DNA of 64,000 nt from positions 183,423,652 to 183,487,651 of the forward strand of contig OY755038.1 in assembly GCA_963576565.1 (NCBI GenBank). Reading direction: 5' to 3'. This document shows positions 43,481 to 53,586 of this stretch, piece after piece. Every line of letters begins with the position of its first letter. Position 1 is the first letter of the stretch. The notes below the pieces were generated by a model that was not told the DNA's origin, ran no database searches, and saw nothing but the letters and a program-made list of their open reading frames with translations. A program made the translations under genes and the position numbers. This DNA comes from Aspidapion aeneum (taxonomy: Eukaryota > Arthropoda > Insecta > Coleoptera > Brentidae).

Positions 43481-44084
43481 ATGTCTATCAAAAAAGCCGT
43501 GCAAAAACGTAAGGGTTTTTTATCTGCGATCACCGAGTGTTATGTGTTTTCACAGACCGCGGCAACGGACGAAAAAGCGAAAAACGAGTTTCAAGTGAGG
43601 TATTCCGATTTCGATAAATGCATGCTGGCACATAATGATGTCATTATGTTGATAGACGACTCGGACGACGAGGAGTTTAAAACGCAGGATGCGATCCTTT
43701 CAGAAGCTCGTAAATATTTTTATGCGTGTAAGGGGGTTTACTCTAAAATATTTCCGGTTGAGGCCCCATCCTTTTCGGGATCATATGTTCGACAAAACGA
43801 AACTCCAAAACTCAAAGAGTTAGGTATTCCCATATTTCCAGGTGATAAAAAATTATGGCCAAGCTTTTTCGTTATAGATAAATCAAAATCAAAGTCTAAG
43901 TAACGTTCGAAAACTTCAATATTTATTTTCATATCTCGAGGATGAGCCTTTAAAATTGATATCAGGGATTAGCTTATCTGATCAAAATTATAAAATTGCT
44001 TACGACAAATTAGTCAATAGATATCAAAACAAGCGAGACTTCGCGAATGATGCTTTAAGCACAATTATGAACTCTAAATTTTAA
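43481..44084 (+). pseudogene. gag: Gag N-terminal remnant of second BEL/Pao element
   Basis: Met 43481 starts MSIKKAVQKRKGF. The frame covers the N-terminal helical region up to the DUF1759 core entry LGIPIFPGDKKLWPSF, then runs into a short SKSKSK end and stops at 43903. The Gag core resumes in another frame (SYLEDEPLKLISGI, then KLVNRYQNKRDF) and stops near 44084. A deletion of about a dozen codons with a frameshift separates the halves. The zinc knuckles and protease that should follow are absent. Confidence 0.8.
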
Positions 44085-45804
44085 AATCACTTAGCTTTGA
44101 CGTTGACAGTCGTGGATATCGAAAATAGGCTGGGACTTCGTTCTGAATTCCCGCTTCTTTCCAATTTTCAATTACCCCGACAAATCAAACTGTCAAAAAC
44201 CAATACCTGTCAAATCATCGGCTTCTGTGACGCTTCAGTTCGAGGCTACGCAGGCGCCGTATATTTTCGTGTAGAAGAGGAAAGCAATATATCTGTTTCT
44301 CTCATATCTGCAAAATCTAGGGTCGCGCCTATAAAGTCACAAACTTTGGTTAGGCTAGAACTCCTAGGCGCATTTCTTTTAAGCGAATTAATTGACTTCG
44401 TCTTATCTAGCTATGAAGGACAAATAACTTTTACAAATATCGTTACTTTCTGCGATTCGCAAGTCGTATTGCACTGGCTTTCATCCCCTCCTAATCGCTG
44501 GCAAACCTTTGTTGGAAATCGAGTCAGTAGAATCCAAGAAATCATTCCCTCAAACTCATGGCGCTACATTCCTTCTGCTTTAAATGCAGCCGATATTGCG
44601 TCACGAGGGGCCACCCCTTCACAGCTCATTTCACATGACATGTGGTGGAACGCACTGTCGTTTTTGTGGTCTCCCGAAAACGAATGGCCCGATTTTCATA
44701 AATCAAAAATGCCGATTGATTTCGGAGATATTAATCTGGAGGAAAACCAAAGGTCTGTTGCAATGCGATAATTGACGTTAACTTCTTAGATCAGCTTCTT
44801 ATCAAATATTCATCTATACCAAAAATTCAACGTATCATTTGTTATGTCCTTCGAATAGTTAACCTTTTTCAAAACCATTCCTATCAAAAACCCACTAAGC
44901 CACCGGACCAAAAACTTAAACCTTTTTCGAGTGTAGCTATCGACTTTTGTGGACCTTTCTTTGTGATTCCTCATCGTTACCGTGGTTGTAAAGCTTTCAA
45001 ATCGTATATCTGTGTGTTTGTCTGTACGGCCACACATTGCGTGCATTTGGAATTAACCATGGAACTGTCCACCGAAGGGTTTGTAGGTGCATTCCATCGA
45101 TTCATTTCCAGACGTGGAAGCGTGACGCAATGCTGGTCAGATCAGGGCAGTAATTTTATAGGGTTTCGTAACCAATTACTTGATTACGCAAGAAGTGCGT
45201 CCACCAGACTTTCTATTCATTGGCATCTGGGACCCCCTCTCAGTCAACATTTCAATGGCCTGGCAGAAGCTGGCGTCAAAAGTTTTAAAACTCACTTTGT
45301 TCGAGTTGTCGGCGACCAGAAGTTGTCCATCATGGAAATTTCCACCCTTACCTGTCGCATAGAAGCTGTACTTATTAGTCGCCCTTTATCTCCTGCCTCT
45401 TCAGACCCACACGATCTTCAACCTCTTACCCCCGGGCACTTTTTGACCCTTGAACCCCTTAATTCAGAAATTCCGGATTTAGTTTGTCCGAGGTTCCCCT
45501 AACTCGGCTCTCGAGATGGCAACTAATCCAACAACTACATAATGATTTTTGGAAACGGTATTCTATTGAGTATTTGCATACGCTACAACAGCGACACAAG
45601 TGGGCTGATTCGTCCCCAAATCTCAAATTAAATGATTTGGTTATCATAACGAGTGATCACATCCAATCACCTTTGAAATGGCCAGTCGGTCGAGTTCTCG
45701 AATTGCATCCCGGAGGAGACGGTCAAGTGCGTGTAGCGACGGTACAAACGGCTACCGGTGTTTACAAGCGGCCAGTTGTAAAACTGTGTTTCTTGCCGAA
45801 TTAA
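44085..45804 (+). pseudogene. pol: RNase H and integrase remnant of second BEL/Pao element
   Basis: Three open segments lie in order. 44097-44771 holds the RNase H-like domain (GFCDASVRGYAGAVYF, FCDSQVVLHWL, ADIASRG). The segment with integrase core starts before the first Met at 44963: IDFCGPFF near 44940, WSDQGSNFIG near 45140, and EAGVKSFK near 45270, so all three DDE positions are present. It ends at 45502. 45484-45804 is the DUF5641-like tail in a shifted frame. The zinc-binding domain between RNase H and the core is deleted. The start of the block abuts Gag directly, marking the large internal deletion. Confidence 0.85.
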
Positions 45805-46030
45805 AAGTAATTTTAATTTTTTCTACCTATTGAAGTCAATTATTACAATAGGTAATTCTTTATTATTATTTTTTTAATTTTGTTTGTTTGTTTTGATTTT
45901 TTCGGGTTTTTGTTATCTCTAAATACACTTACGCTACTTATCTGTTTTTCATTTTTCATTCATTTATATTTATCGGTCGATCATTTTTCTTATATCTATA
46001 TCTGTCCGGCTGATATTCTAAAATTGTGTG

Positions 46031-46046
46031 TTTTGGAGGGCAGTTA
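46031..46046 (+). promoter_or_regulatory. Probable polypurine tract
   Basis: ttttggagggcagtta directly precedes the 3' LTR; the ggaggg core is the likely plus-strand primer. It is short and imperfect. Confidence 0.5.
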
Positions 46047-46519
46047 TGTTAGTTCCCGCTAAATTTCGCGGTTGTTTGTAAATTTTAAAACCACACAATT
46101 GGATGACGGACAGAGTACATTTTTCGCGCATTTTGGACATGCGCACCAAGAATCAGGGAAATCTTTTTTCGACCGCCTCGAGAAAATGGCGTGTTAATTT
46201 CTTTCTCCAACTATTTCAAATTTCTACACTTAAAAGTGCTCGATTTTGGTGTACTGAAGCATATAACTAGAAACTTCAGCCCTTCAGCTCCGTGGTGCCA
46301 TCATTAGGTCAAGACAGGGGCCTCTTGGAACGTGGAGAAATTGGCTGCAAACTGGTGAGTGCTTTGTTTCTGATTTCCGTTGTGTGGTACCAACAATTAA
46401 CCTATGGACCTTAATTATTTCGTGATTTCATATCAATATATTTATGTTTGTTCGCGCTTTCATTAATTAAAATATATACAGTCCATTGCAGTTATCGTTT
46501 TTCTAACTGCGGGCAAACA
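46047..46519 (+). repeat. 3' LTR of second BEL/Pao element
   Basis: 473 bp, same ends as the 5' LTR, with roughly ten to twelve substitutions between them spread over the length. Confidence 0.92.
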
Positions 46520-46525
46520 TAACCC

Positions 46526-47247
46526 CTTTCTGAGAAATAGCCCGAATCATTTATCAGGTTGTTTTCAAAAATTGTGTGGCCCTCCACGTCTGTTTTGATC
46601 TTCTACGTGAGAGTACCATTGGCTAACTTGCCGAAACAAGAGCTTATTGTTCATATAATCGGACATAACAAATTTTTTTTTGAGTTTGTAATTTAGACAG
46701 AATGATCTAGAAATCCGAAGAAGTGTAATGCTAAAATCATGTTAAACTATGAAGCAAAAAAAGTTTTGGGATGCCTACCTATACATCCTTACTTATAAAT
46801 TATACAAACTAATTAGTTTTGTGTATTTTCCGGACGATTTGGTAAATGTCGCTTATATGCCATTCAACCAAAAGTGTTAATTTATTTAAATCCGACCAAT
46901 TCTATCCTACAGCTTTCAGTCTTCTAAGACCCTGAGAGAATTTTTCCTTCTTGAATACAATTCGATTAGTAGATAACGCACAGCCGAATTTAAATTTGTA
47001 TGGGGCAAATTTATTCGGGGGCGTGTTTTATCTCGGTTTTTCGTTTACGAACTACCATTTAACCGAGAAGTAACTTTCCGCACTGAAAGGTAGATTTTTG
47101 CGCTGATGGAATAGTTTATGAGGATAGACAATAAGGCACAAAACTTTGCGCTTTGGGAGGTGTTGGGCGCAGTTAGTAGTATACTTAAGACATATAGTAG
47201 GGTCACATATTTGCCTAGGATTGTGGATATTATATTAGTCTAATATA
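46526..47247. other. No gene seen
   Basis: Flank between the BEL/Pao element and the mariner. AT-rich, no repeat partner noticed. Confidence 0.5.
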
Positions 47248-47587
47248 TACGGGTTGTCTTTTAAATTTTGCATATACTGGCATCTGGAATAAAACAGAAG
47301 ATAACTTTTAAAGACTTTATTATTTCTCGAAGTATTCTCCACGAAAATTAATGCACTTTTGTATGCGCTCAAACCAGTTGTCAAAGCTGTAATTCCACTC
47401 GTTTGTTGGTACTGTCAAAATTACATTCTTGAAGGCGTCGACTGCTTCTTATGGCAACTAAAATCTTTGACCTCGCGGTTCATTCTTTATTTTTGGAAAG
47501 GGATAGAAATCGTTGGGACTTAGGTCGGGTCTGTATGGAGGATGGTCCAACAATTCGACGTTTTGGTGGGTTAAAAATGCAATGGTT

Positions 47588-49832
47588 TTTTGTGCTTTGT
47601 ACTACTACTATGTCGGTTTAGAACGTTTTTCTACGTTGTCCGACGCCTATTCTCCACCTCCTTCGATCCTGACAATCATCTTCTGTCATATTCATTTGAC
47701 TCATTGATCTTTGGATTGACTGTTGCCATTCTAGTTTAGGACGTCCTTTTTTCTGCGCCCTACTGGTTGCCACTCTAGGACCTGTTTTGGTAATCTTTCG
47801 TCGTTCATTCGTTGTACATGGCCGTACCATATAAATTGCCTTTTAGTGATGTCATCCGTTATGCTTCCCTCGATTCCCATTCTTTCTTTTATGATTTCAT
47901 TTCTTATGTGATCTAATCTAGATATTCTCATTGATCTTCTTATTGCATCCATTTCGACACTTTCCATTTTTGTTTTGTATTTTTCTGTTACTCGACAAGT
48001 CTCTATTCCATACAACAGCGTGCTTTTTACCATTGTTTCATATATGTTAAATTTTACATTCTTTCTTATCTCTCTGCTCCATAAAATACTGTTAAGACAT
48101 CCAATAACCTTTTTTGCTTTTACTATTCTTTTTTCCAATTCTTTACAGTCTGTTCCTGTCTTATCAAATGTGACACCCAAGTATACATACTCATTGCATG
48201 GAGATATTGTTTGTCCATTGTCTAGTTCTAACTCACTGGATTCGTTTCCAATACATAAGTACTGTGTCTTGTCCACGTTCACTGTTAGTCCCCACTTTTG
48301 GTATTCTTCCGTTAACTTTCAAATCATATACTCCATGTCTTCTTTATCATTAGCTACAATTACTTGGTCGCCAGCAAACTGTAGTGTGTATATAGTAAAT
48401 CGGTCGTTAAGTTGTATTCCCATGCCGTGCACTTTACGTTTCCAGTTTTTTAGAGCCACTGCGATATATATTTTAAAAAGAGTTGGAGAGATACAACATC
48501 CTTGTCTTAAGCCTTTTGTTACCAGGAATTCTTTTGATAGTCGATTTCCAATTTTAATTTTAGATTTTGACCCTTTGTATAGTTCTTTTATCGCTTTTAT
48601 GTATGTATGATTGATATTAGTTTGTTCCAATACCGTCCATAATTTTTCTACTGGAACGGTATCATATGCTTTTTGTAGGTCCACAAGGGTAACATGAGTC
48701 TCTATATTTCTGGCGCTTCTTTTCTCAATTACTTGTTTAAGACAAAAAAAACATTATCACTACAAGATCTGCCTGCACGAAACCCACTTTGCTCTTCTTC
48801 TTCTTGTTCATGAAAATCATTCTTTATTAGATCTCTAAGAATCCTACCGTACAATCTACTTAGAGTGCTGGTGACTGAAATTCCTCTGTAATTGTTACAA
48901 TCCAGCTTGTTTCGTTTTTTATGTATTGAGGATATGAATGCAATTTTCCAATCATTAGGTACTGGATGTCCGTTTATGCATTGATTGATAATATATGTGA
49001 GATTTTTCGAGTAGTTTCTCTGATCCATATTTGAGCATTTCAGCATATATTCCCTCAGGTCCGCTAGCTTTTCCGGATTTAAGCTTTTTTATACTATTCT
49101 TTATCATTTCTTTTTCGACGATTACTTCCTCTCCATGTACTTCTATGTCTCTCCTCGGAGAGGCTGTTAGATATTCGGGTCTCGTCTCCTGCAGCAGTCC
49201 CTTGTAGTGTTCGGTCCATTGTTCTGGTTTGATGATCTGGATGTTTACTTTTTCTTTTGCTGGGTTTTTTACTGTAGAAATGAATTTCCATATTTCAGAG
49301 CTCTGCCTACCTCCTACATGTGTATTTATATCGTGGCATTTGCGCTCAGACATTTCATTTTTTTCTGTGCGTATTAAACTTCTTAGCTGTCTTCTGGTTT
49401 CCCTATATATTTCTATGTCTCTTTGCTCTTTAGTACTGAGCCATTTCAAGTATGTGCGTTTTAACTCTTTGACCATTTCCTGTATTTTCTCCGTCCACCA
49501 CATCTTCCTGTTATTTCTATTATCTTGGTATCCAACAGCTTCGTTGCTTGCTTCCTTCAAGCTTTTTATTATGTTTGTATATATCTCTTCAAATGAGTGA
49601 TTTCTGTTAATTAATTTTTGATCTAATCGGTTCTGATACAATCTTTGAGTACTTTCGATTTCTAGACTTCTAAAGTTGTATTTTTGATTGTCTTCGATGC
49701 ACTCTAGGTTTTCATTTTCTCTAATACTTTCGTCCTTATTTGTTTTTCTTAAAGGGAATAATATTTTTGCTTTTACCAGATGGTGGTCAGATCCACAGGT
49801 AACACAACGAAGTGCTCGCTTTTGTGCTTTGT
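47588..49832 (-). mobile_element. RTE family A copy (47601-49819), 5'-truncated, in mariner
   Basis: ttttgtgctttgt occurs at 47588-47600 and 49820-49832, a perfect 13-bp target duplication of mariner sequence. The copy is on the minus strand. Its 3' tail is the trinucleotide tract tagtagtagt against the left duplication; RTE elements often end in short tandem repeats rather than poly-A. It is truncated within the endonuclease, keeping only the last SDHH box. It is the same family as the plus-strand copy at 52371-55776. Confidence 0.92.
47620..49819 (-). pseudogene. RTE family A polyprotein, endonuclease end and reverse transcriptase
   Basis: In order on the minus strand: RALRCVTCGSDHH, the endonuclease C-terminal SDH box (about 49815-49775); a basic linker (to about 49100); KLKSGKASGPEGI (about 49065); NYRGISVTSTLSRLYGR (about 48890); SGFRAGRS (about 48780); DLQKAYDTVP (about 48680); GLRQGCCISPTLF (about 48505); then LQFAGDQVI (about 48370), where the catalytic box should be FADD, so an essential Asp is Gly. 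The C-terminal WYGHVQRMNDERLPKQ region is near 47820. At least three frameshifts separate segments. Dead copy. Confidence 0.88.
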
Positions 49833-50742
49833 GTGAACTTGTATTGTCTTAGTGGAGGATAATTTGTTGTTCGCGGTTTGTTTTTCGAAGCTCAGAGCTG
49901 ACTTTCGGGAAACAAATGTTATTGTACAAATCCGCAGTAACAGTCCTTTCATCTTCTAGAGGAATCGTTGCTGCTTTTAAGAAAAATGTCGGACACACTT
50001 CGAGAACAGACGACTTTTGTTGGCTTTTTGTCATCTTGGAACACCCAAACAGACGACTTACCTTTATTTTCGGGTTCATGTGAGCAAATCAACGACTCAT
50101 CACCACTAAGAAAGCTGTACTTGTTTTTCGAGTTTCCTGGCACAAAGCAGTCTAGAGTTCTAGAAGTTCTGACACAAATAAACCGTAGCTTATTTTCGTT
50201 CTTTGGTTGTCAGATACAGTATCGAGCGGGAAACTAATTTTGTTATCCCTAATTCTTTATACAAAGTTTTTTGAATTGAGGTCTTTGAAATCCCCAATGA
50301 AGATTTAATCTCGCGATATGTCACATGTCGATCTTCCGTGATGATCCTGGCCTTGGATCGTCGCTAGGGCTAATCCGTCCACGCTTGAATACCCCATGCC
50401 TACTAGAAACTGTTGACTGATGTGGTGATTCATTACCGAAAACAGAAATCAACTCGGCAAGGCATTTTTGTTGAGATAATTTCTTTCAAAAGAAAAAAAT
50501 TATATCCCGAAAATGTCCTCAATAATTCAATTTTTCGATTGATTTGTTAACTTAAAAAACTCACTGTAGCTATAAAACTATACTTCTTGAATTCATAGGT
50601 TAGGTTAGATTGAGGTCAAGTTTTAGTAACGACATTTGATCAGTATCGCCCTCTTTGTTCCTATATGTAAAATATGAAAGACAGTTAAATAAAAGAACCG
50701 AGTAAAAAATATGTAACTGGGTGACGATATCTTTTAATCAAT

Positions 50743-51127
50743 ATATATATTTATCGGTTTCACAACGTTCTACGTCTTCCGATACCCAATCTCCACTTGT
50801 TTCTGTTTGCCCATAATTCATCATCTAGGCCTCTTATTTTTATTTCGCTGTCTATTCCTTTTCTCCAGCTTCTCCTTGGCCGTCCTCGTTTTCTTCGGCC
50901 AGTTGGTTTCCATTGTAGTATTTGTTTAGGTAGTCTTTCATCATTCATTCTTTGTACATGTCCGTACCACACCAGTTTTTTTGTTCTTATATCATCCACT
51001 AAAGTACGTTCACTCACTGTCATAATTTCTCTTATTCTTTGATTTGTAACTCTTTCTCTTTTTGATTTCCCTGCTGCTCTTCTTCAATAGTCCATCTCCG
51101 TAGCAGAAAGCATTTTTTCTGTTCTAA
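50743..51127 (-). pseudogene. RTE family B C-terminal fragment
   Basis: Open to its 5' break, it encodes the last part of an RTE polyprotein, including VWYGHVQRMNDERLPKQIL, GRRKRGRPRRSW and LDDELWANRNKWRLGIG, ending GRRRTL at 50760. It is almost the same as the end of the copy at 60233-61747, so both belong to family B. The frame is disrupted by a stop near 51090. Nothing of the reverse transcriptase core remains. Confidence 0.85.
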
Positions 51128-51903
51128 AAAAATACTCTGCCAATATATGGGCCCCTAAGCTCACACTAGGTACTATAGTTATAGTGTACGTGTGAGCTAA
51201 TATAACTAAAAACTAAAATATATTTTATTCAACTCCAGACTAAATTACCTTTTGTTTGATACCACACAAGCCATGTTTTGACTTAAACTAAAATTTTTGA
51301 AATCTACCCCCACCCTTAAAAAAAACAAAAACCAAAATGTATTTTGTTAAAGTCCGGACTCAATTACCTTTCGTTTGATATCACACACGCCATATTTTCA
51401 CTTAAACTCTAATTTTTAAAATATACCCCCACCCTTTTTTTTTAAAAATTAAAATGTATTTTGTTCAACTGCAGACTCAATTACCTTTCATTTAATATCA
51501 CACACGCCATATTTTCACATAAACTCTAATTTTTGAAATATACCCCCACCCTTTTATTTGGTTTGTGCTTGGTGGATTTTGTTCATTTTTAAATGGGACC
51601 ATCTCGACCTAAGACTCAGCCTAGGTACCAAATTTCATTAAAATCGGCCAAGCGGTTTTTGAGTTATGCGCGTTGGTCGTTACAGACAGACATACAGACA
51701 CACAGACACCTATACAGACAGACAGACAGACAGACAGGCAGACAGACAGACAGACAGACGGCGCAACAAAAAAGTTTCAAAATCATCTGAAACGCAAAGA
51801 TATATAAAAAATTTTGAAATCGGAGCAACTTTTTTTTTCTCGAAAAAATTAGGATCACCATAGCTCACACTACTATAGTATAGTATATGTGTGAGCTAAA
51901 AAT
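51128..51903 (-). mobile_element. Helentron-like element, minus copy
   Basis: 776 bp, the reverse complement of the 40229-41003 copy, with both palindromic ends, the (CAGA)n core at about 51684-51760 and the three 119-120-bp units (about 51200-51555). The two copies differ at few positions outside the microsatellite. See the composite entry for its junction with the RTE. Confidence 0.7.
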
Positions 51904-51920
51904 GCTGTCTTTTAATCAAT

Positions 51921-52351
51921 TTCTTCGTTAATATTGATCACACGATATACCTAGTTTAAAAGGGCAAAGTTCGCAATTAGAATTCGTTCTCAAAAGTAAA
52001 GACAAATTTAAAAATACTAAGTAAGAACACCGCACCTGTTTACACAGGCCTTATGAGAAATTTTCGACTTGGTAGAAATTGCTATAATTTTAGTATGTTA
52101 TAGTAGCCTATATACCTAAAAAATATATGTATAGTTTTTGAGATACAAACGGTCAAGGTTCGTTAAAAGGTCGTTGTTTCTGTTCTAATAGTAATAACTA
52201 AAGTAAAGACAAAGTCACTTATAATGTCATTCTCTTCAATTCATTAGGTACTACTACCGAATTTTAAAACTTATTGTATTTTGGCATAAATTAATAGTTT
52301 TAAACCATATTGGAAGATAAAAGTTATTCTTGTTTTTTAATTGGCCCTACT
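51921..52351. other. No gene seen
   Basis: AT-rich spacer ending in ttttagatattaattttt (52353-52370), the probable left target duplication of the RTE that follows. Confidence 0.5.
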
Positions 52352-52698
52352 TTTAGATATTAATTTTTTACCTGCAGATTTATTTTCCTAATAAATAAAA
52401 TTGACTTCAGCTGTTTTATGGTTTAAAACACGTACGACAAAAATAAATTTACTAAATTTTTTGTATCAAAACACAGCACAACGAATATTTTAAACACATA
52501 AAAGAAATGATATAGATTTTAAGTCAAAGGGTCTATTAAAAACAAATTATTTTTTCTTGCTCCTTAATATTTTTATTTTATTTCTGGAAAACGACTCGGT
52601 CAATTTTAATCTATGTTTACCTGCTTACTTTCGTAACTCGTCATACCAGGAAAAAAAACAAAGCAACTACCAAAAAGCCTAAACAAAGTCTCGGAGCA

Positions 52699-53586
52699 AT
52701 GAATGGAAATTCTGGAAGACGAAAAAAGCAAAGACAAAGGACTATGAATATAGCTATATGGAAGGTACAGGGAGTGAATCAAAAGTTGGACATTATTGCA
52801 ACCGAAGTGCAGAATTGTAAGATCGATATTATTGCACTCACAGAGACAAAAAAGAAAGAAACAGGTACGAATAGTTTCGGTAATTTTGTCCATATATTCA
52901 CTGGAGTCCCAAAAGAAAGGACAGCAGCCAGAGGGGTATCCTTATTAATAAAGAAAATCCTAAAATATAAGATTACAGACTACGATTGCATTAGTGAAAA
53001 CATACTTCGACTCAACATGAAGATGATTGGATATAATATAAGCATAATAGCAGCCTACGCACCATCAGATGCCGAAAGATTAGCTAGAAAACAAATGTTC
53101 TTTGACCAACTTGATGAGACTATCACCAAAACCGGTAATACCAGAGAAATAATTATGCTTGGCGATTTTTATAGCCGAACTGGTAGACAAACCCAGAGCA
53201 AAGTGATAGGACCATTTGGAGAGGAAGTAACAAATGAAAATGGCTTAAGACTGATGCAATTCTGTGAAACCCATAACCTAAAAATAAATAATGGTTTTTT
53301 TAAACATGAGGATATTCATCGGTATACCTGGATTCAGCCAACAAGAAATCTCAAATCAATCATTGATTATGCTATAGGTGGACAACACTCGCAATTAAAG
53401 TGGTATGATGTGCGAGCACTTCGTGGTGTTACCTGTAGATCTGACCACCATCTGTTAATAGCAAAAATATTATTCCCTTTAAGAAAAACAAATAAGGACG
53501 CAAGTATTAGAGAAAATAAAAACCTAAAATACATCGAAGACAATCAAAAATATAACTTTAGTAGTCTAGAACTCAAAAGTATTTAA
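52699..53586 (+). CDS. RTE family A endonuclease (open, ends at a premature stop)
   Basis: The frame is 295 codons; Met1 is at 52699 and an alternative Met at 52744 begins MNIAIWKVQGVNQKLD, the first strand of apurinic-type endonucleases. Motifs are ALTETKKKE with the catalytic Glu near residue 53, AAYAPSD near 117, MLGDFYSRTG near 155, and TCRSDHHLL near 247. The GDFN box reads GDFY, losing the conserved Asn, so nicking activity is doubtful. The frame ends at TAA 53584-53586, where the sister copy reads CAA, so the stop is a point mutation in a longer polyprotein. The domain matches the family that gave rise to vertebrate CFDP2-like sequences. Confidence 0.8.
   Translation: MNGNSGRRKKQRQRTMNIAIWKVQGVNQKLDIIATEVQNCKIDIIALTETKKKETGTNSFGNFVHIFTGVPKERTAARGVSLLIKKILKYKITDYDCISENILRLNMKMIGYNISIIAAYAPSDAERLARKQMFFDQLDETITKTGNTREIIMLGDFYSRTGRQTQSKVIGPFGEEVTNENGLRLMQFCETHNLKINNGFFKHEDIHRYTWIQPTRNLKSIIDYAIGGQHSQLKWYDVRALRGVTCRSDHHLLIAKILFPLRKTNKDASIRENKNLKYIEDNQKYNFSSLELKSI

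Larger units (their letters stand above)
42442..46519 (+). mobile_element. Second BEL/Pao retrotransposon, internally deleted
   Basis: The element is 4,078 bp with two 473-bp LTRs (42442-42914 and 46047-46519) and taaccc on both sides (42436-42441 and 46520-46525). The LTRs differ at roughly ten to twelve positions, so it is older than the minus-strand BEL/Pao element. It keeps the start of Gag, RNase H, the integrase core and the C-terminal tail. The remainder of Gag, protease, most of reverse transcriptase and the integrase zinc domain are deleted. It could have moved only with proteins from another copy. Confidence 0.92.
47360..50480 (-). pseudogene. Mariner transposase, interrupted
   Basis: The N-terminal helix-turn-helix segment is near 50460-50390 (CLAELISVFGNESPHQS), then RGRISPSDDPRPG (about 50370). 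The first catalytic Asp is in SGDESLICSHEPENK (about 50100), followed by SSVWVFQD. The second is in ILHHDN, just before the RTE at 49832. After the RTE comes the rest, HQNVELLDHPPYRPDL and PNDF (third Asp, about 47520). Counting across the insertion with one target copy gives 34 residues between second and third Asp, the mariner D34D signature. Frameshifts between segments and stops near 50200-50330 show it was dead or dying independently of the RTE. Confidence 0.85.
47248..50687 (-). mobile_element. Mariner element split by an RTE insertion
   Basis: Left end near 47250 (gggttgtcttttaaattttg) and right end near 50660-50687 (reading inward aactgtctttcatattttac) are imperfect TIRs, about 17 of 25 positions alike, next to TA. 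Transposase pieces on the minus strand lie on both sides of an RTE copy at 47601-49819. Removing that insertion leaves a mariner of about 1.2 kb, the usual family length. Boundaries are good to a few bases. Confidence 0.8.
50730..51920 (-). mobile_element. Composite: RTE family B tail plus Helentron-like copy
   Basis: tcttttaatcaat occurs at 50730-50742 and 51908-51920. Between these lie an RTE family B 3' fragment (50743-51127, minus, with tatatatat tail) and, directly abutting, the inverted Helentron-like element (51128-51903). The single 13-bp duplication encloses both. Either the RTE inserted first and the Helentron-like element later landed at its 5' junction, or both were joined during one reverse-transcription event. 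Confidence 0.75.
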
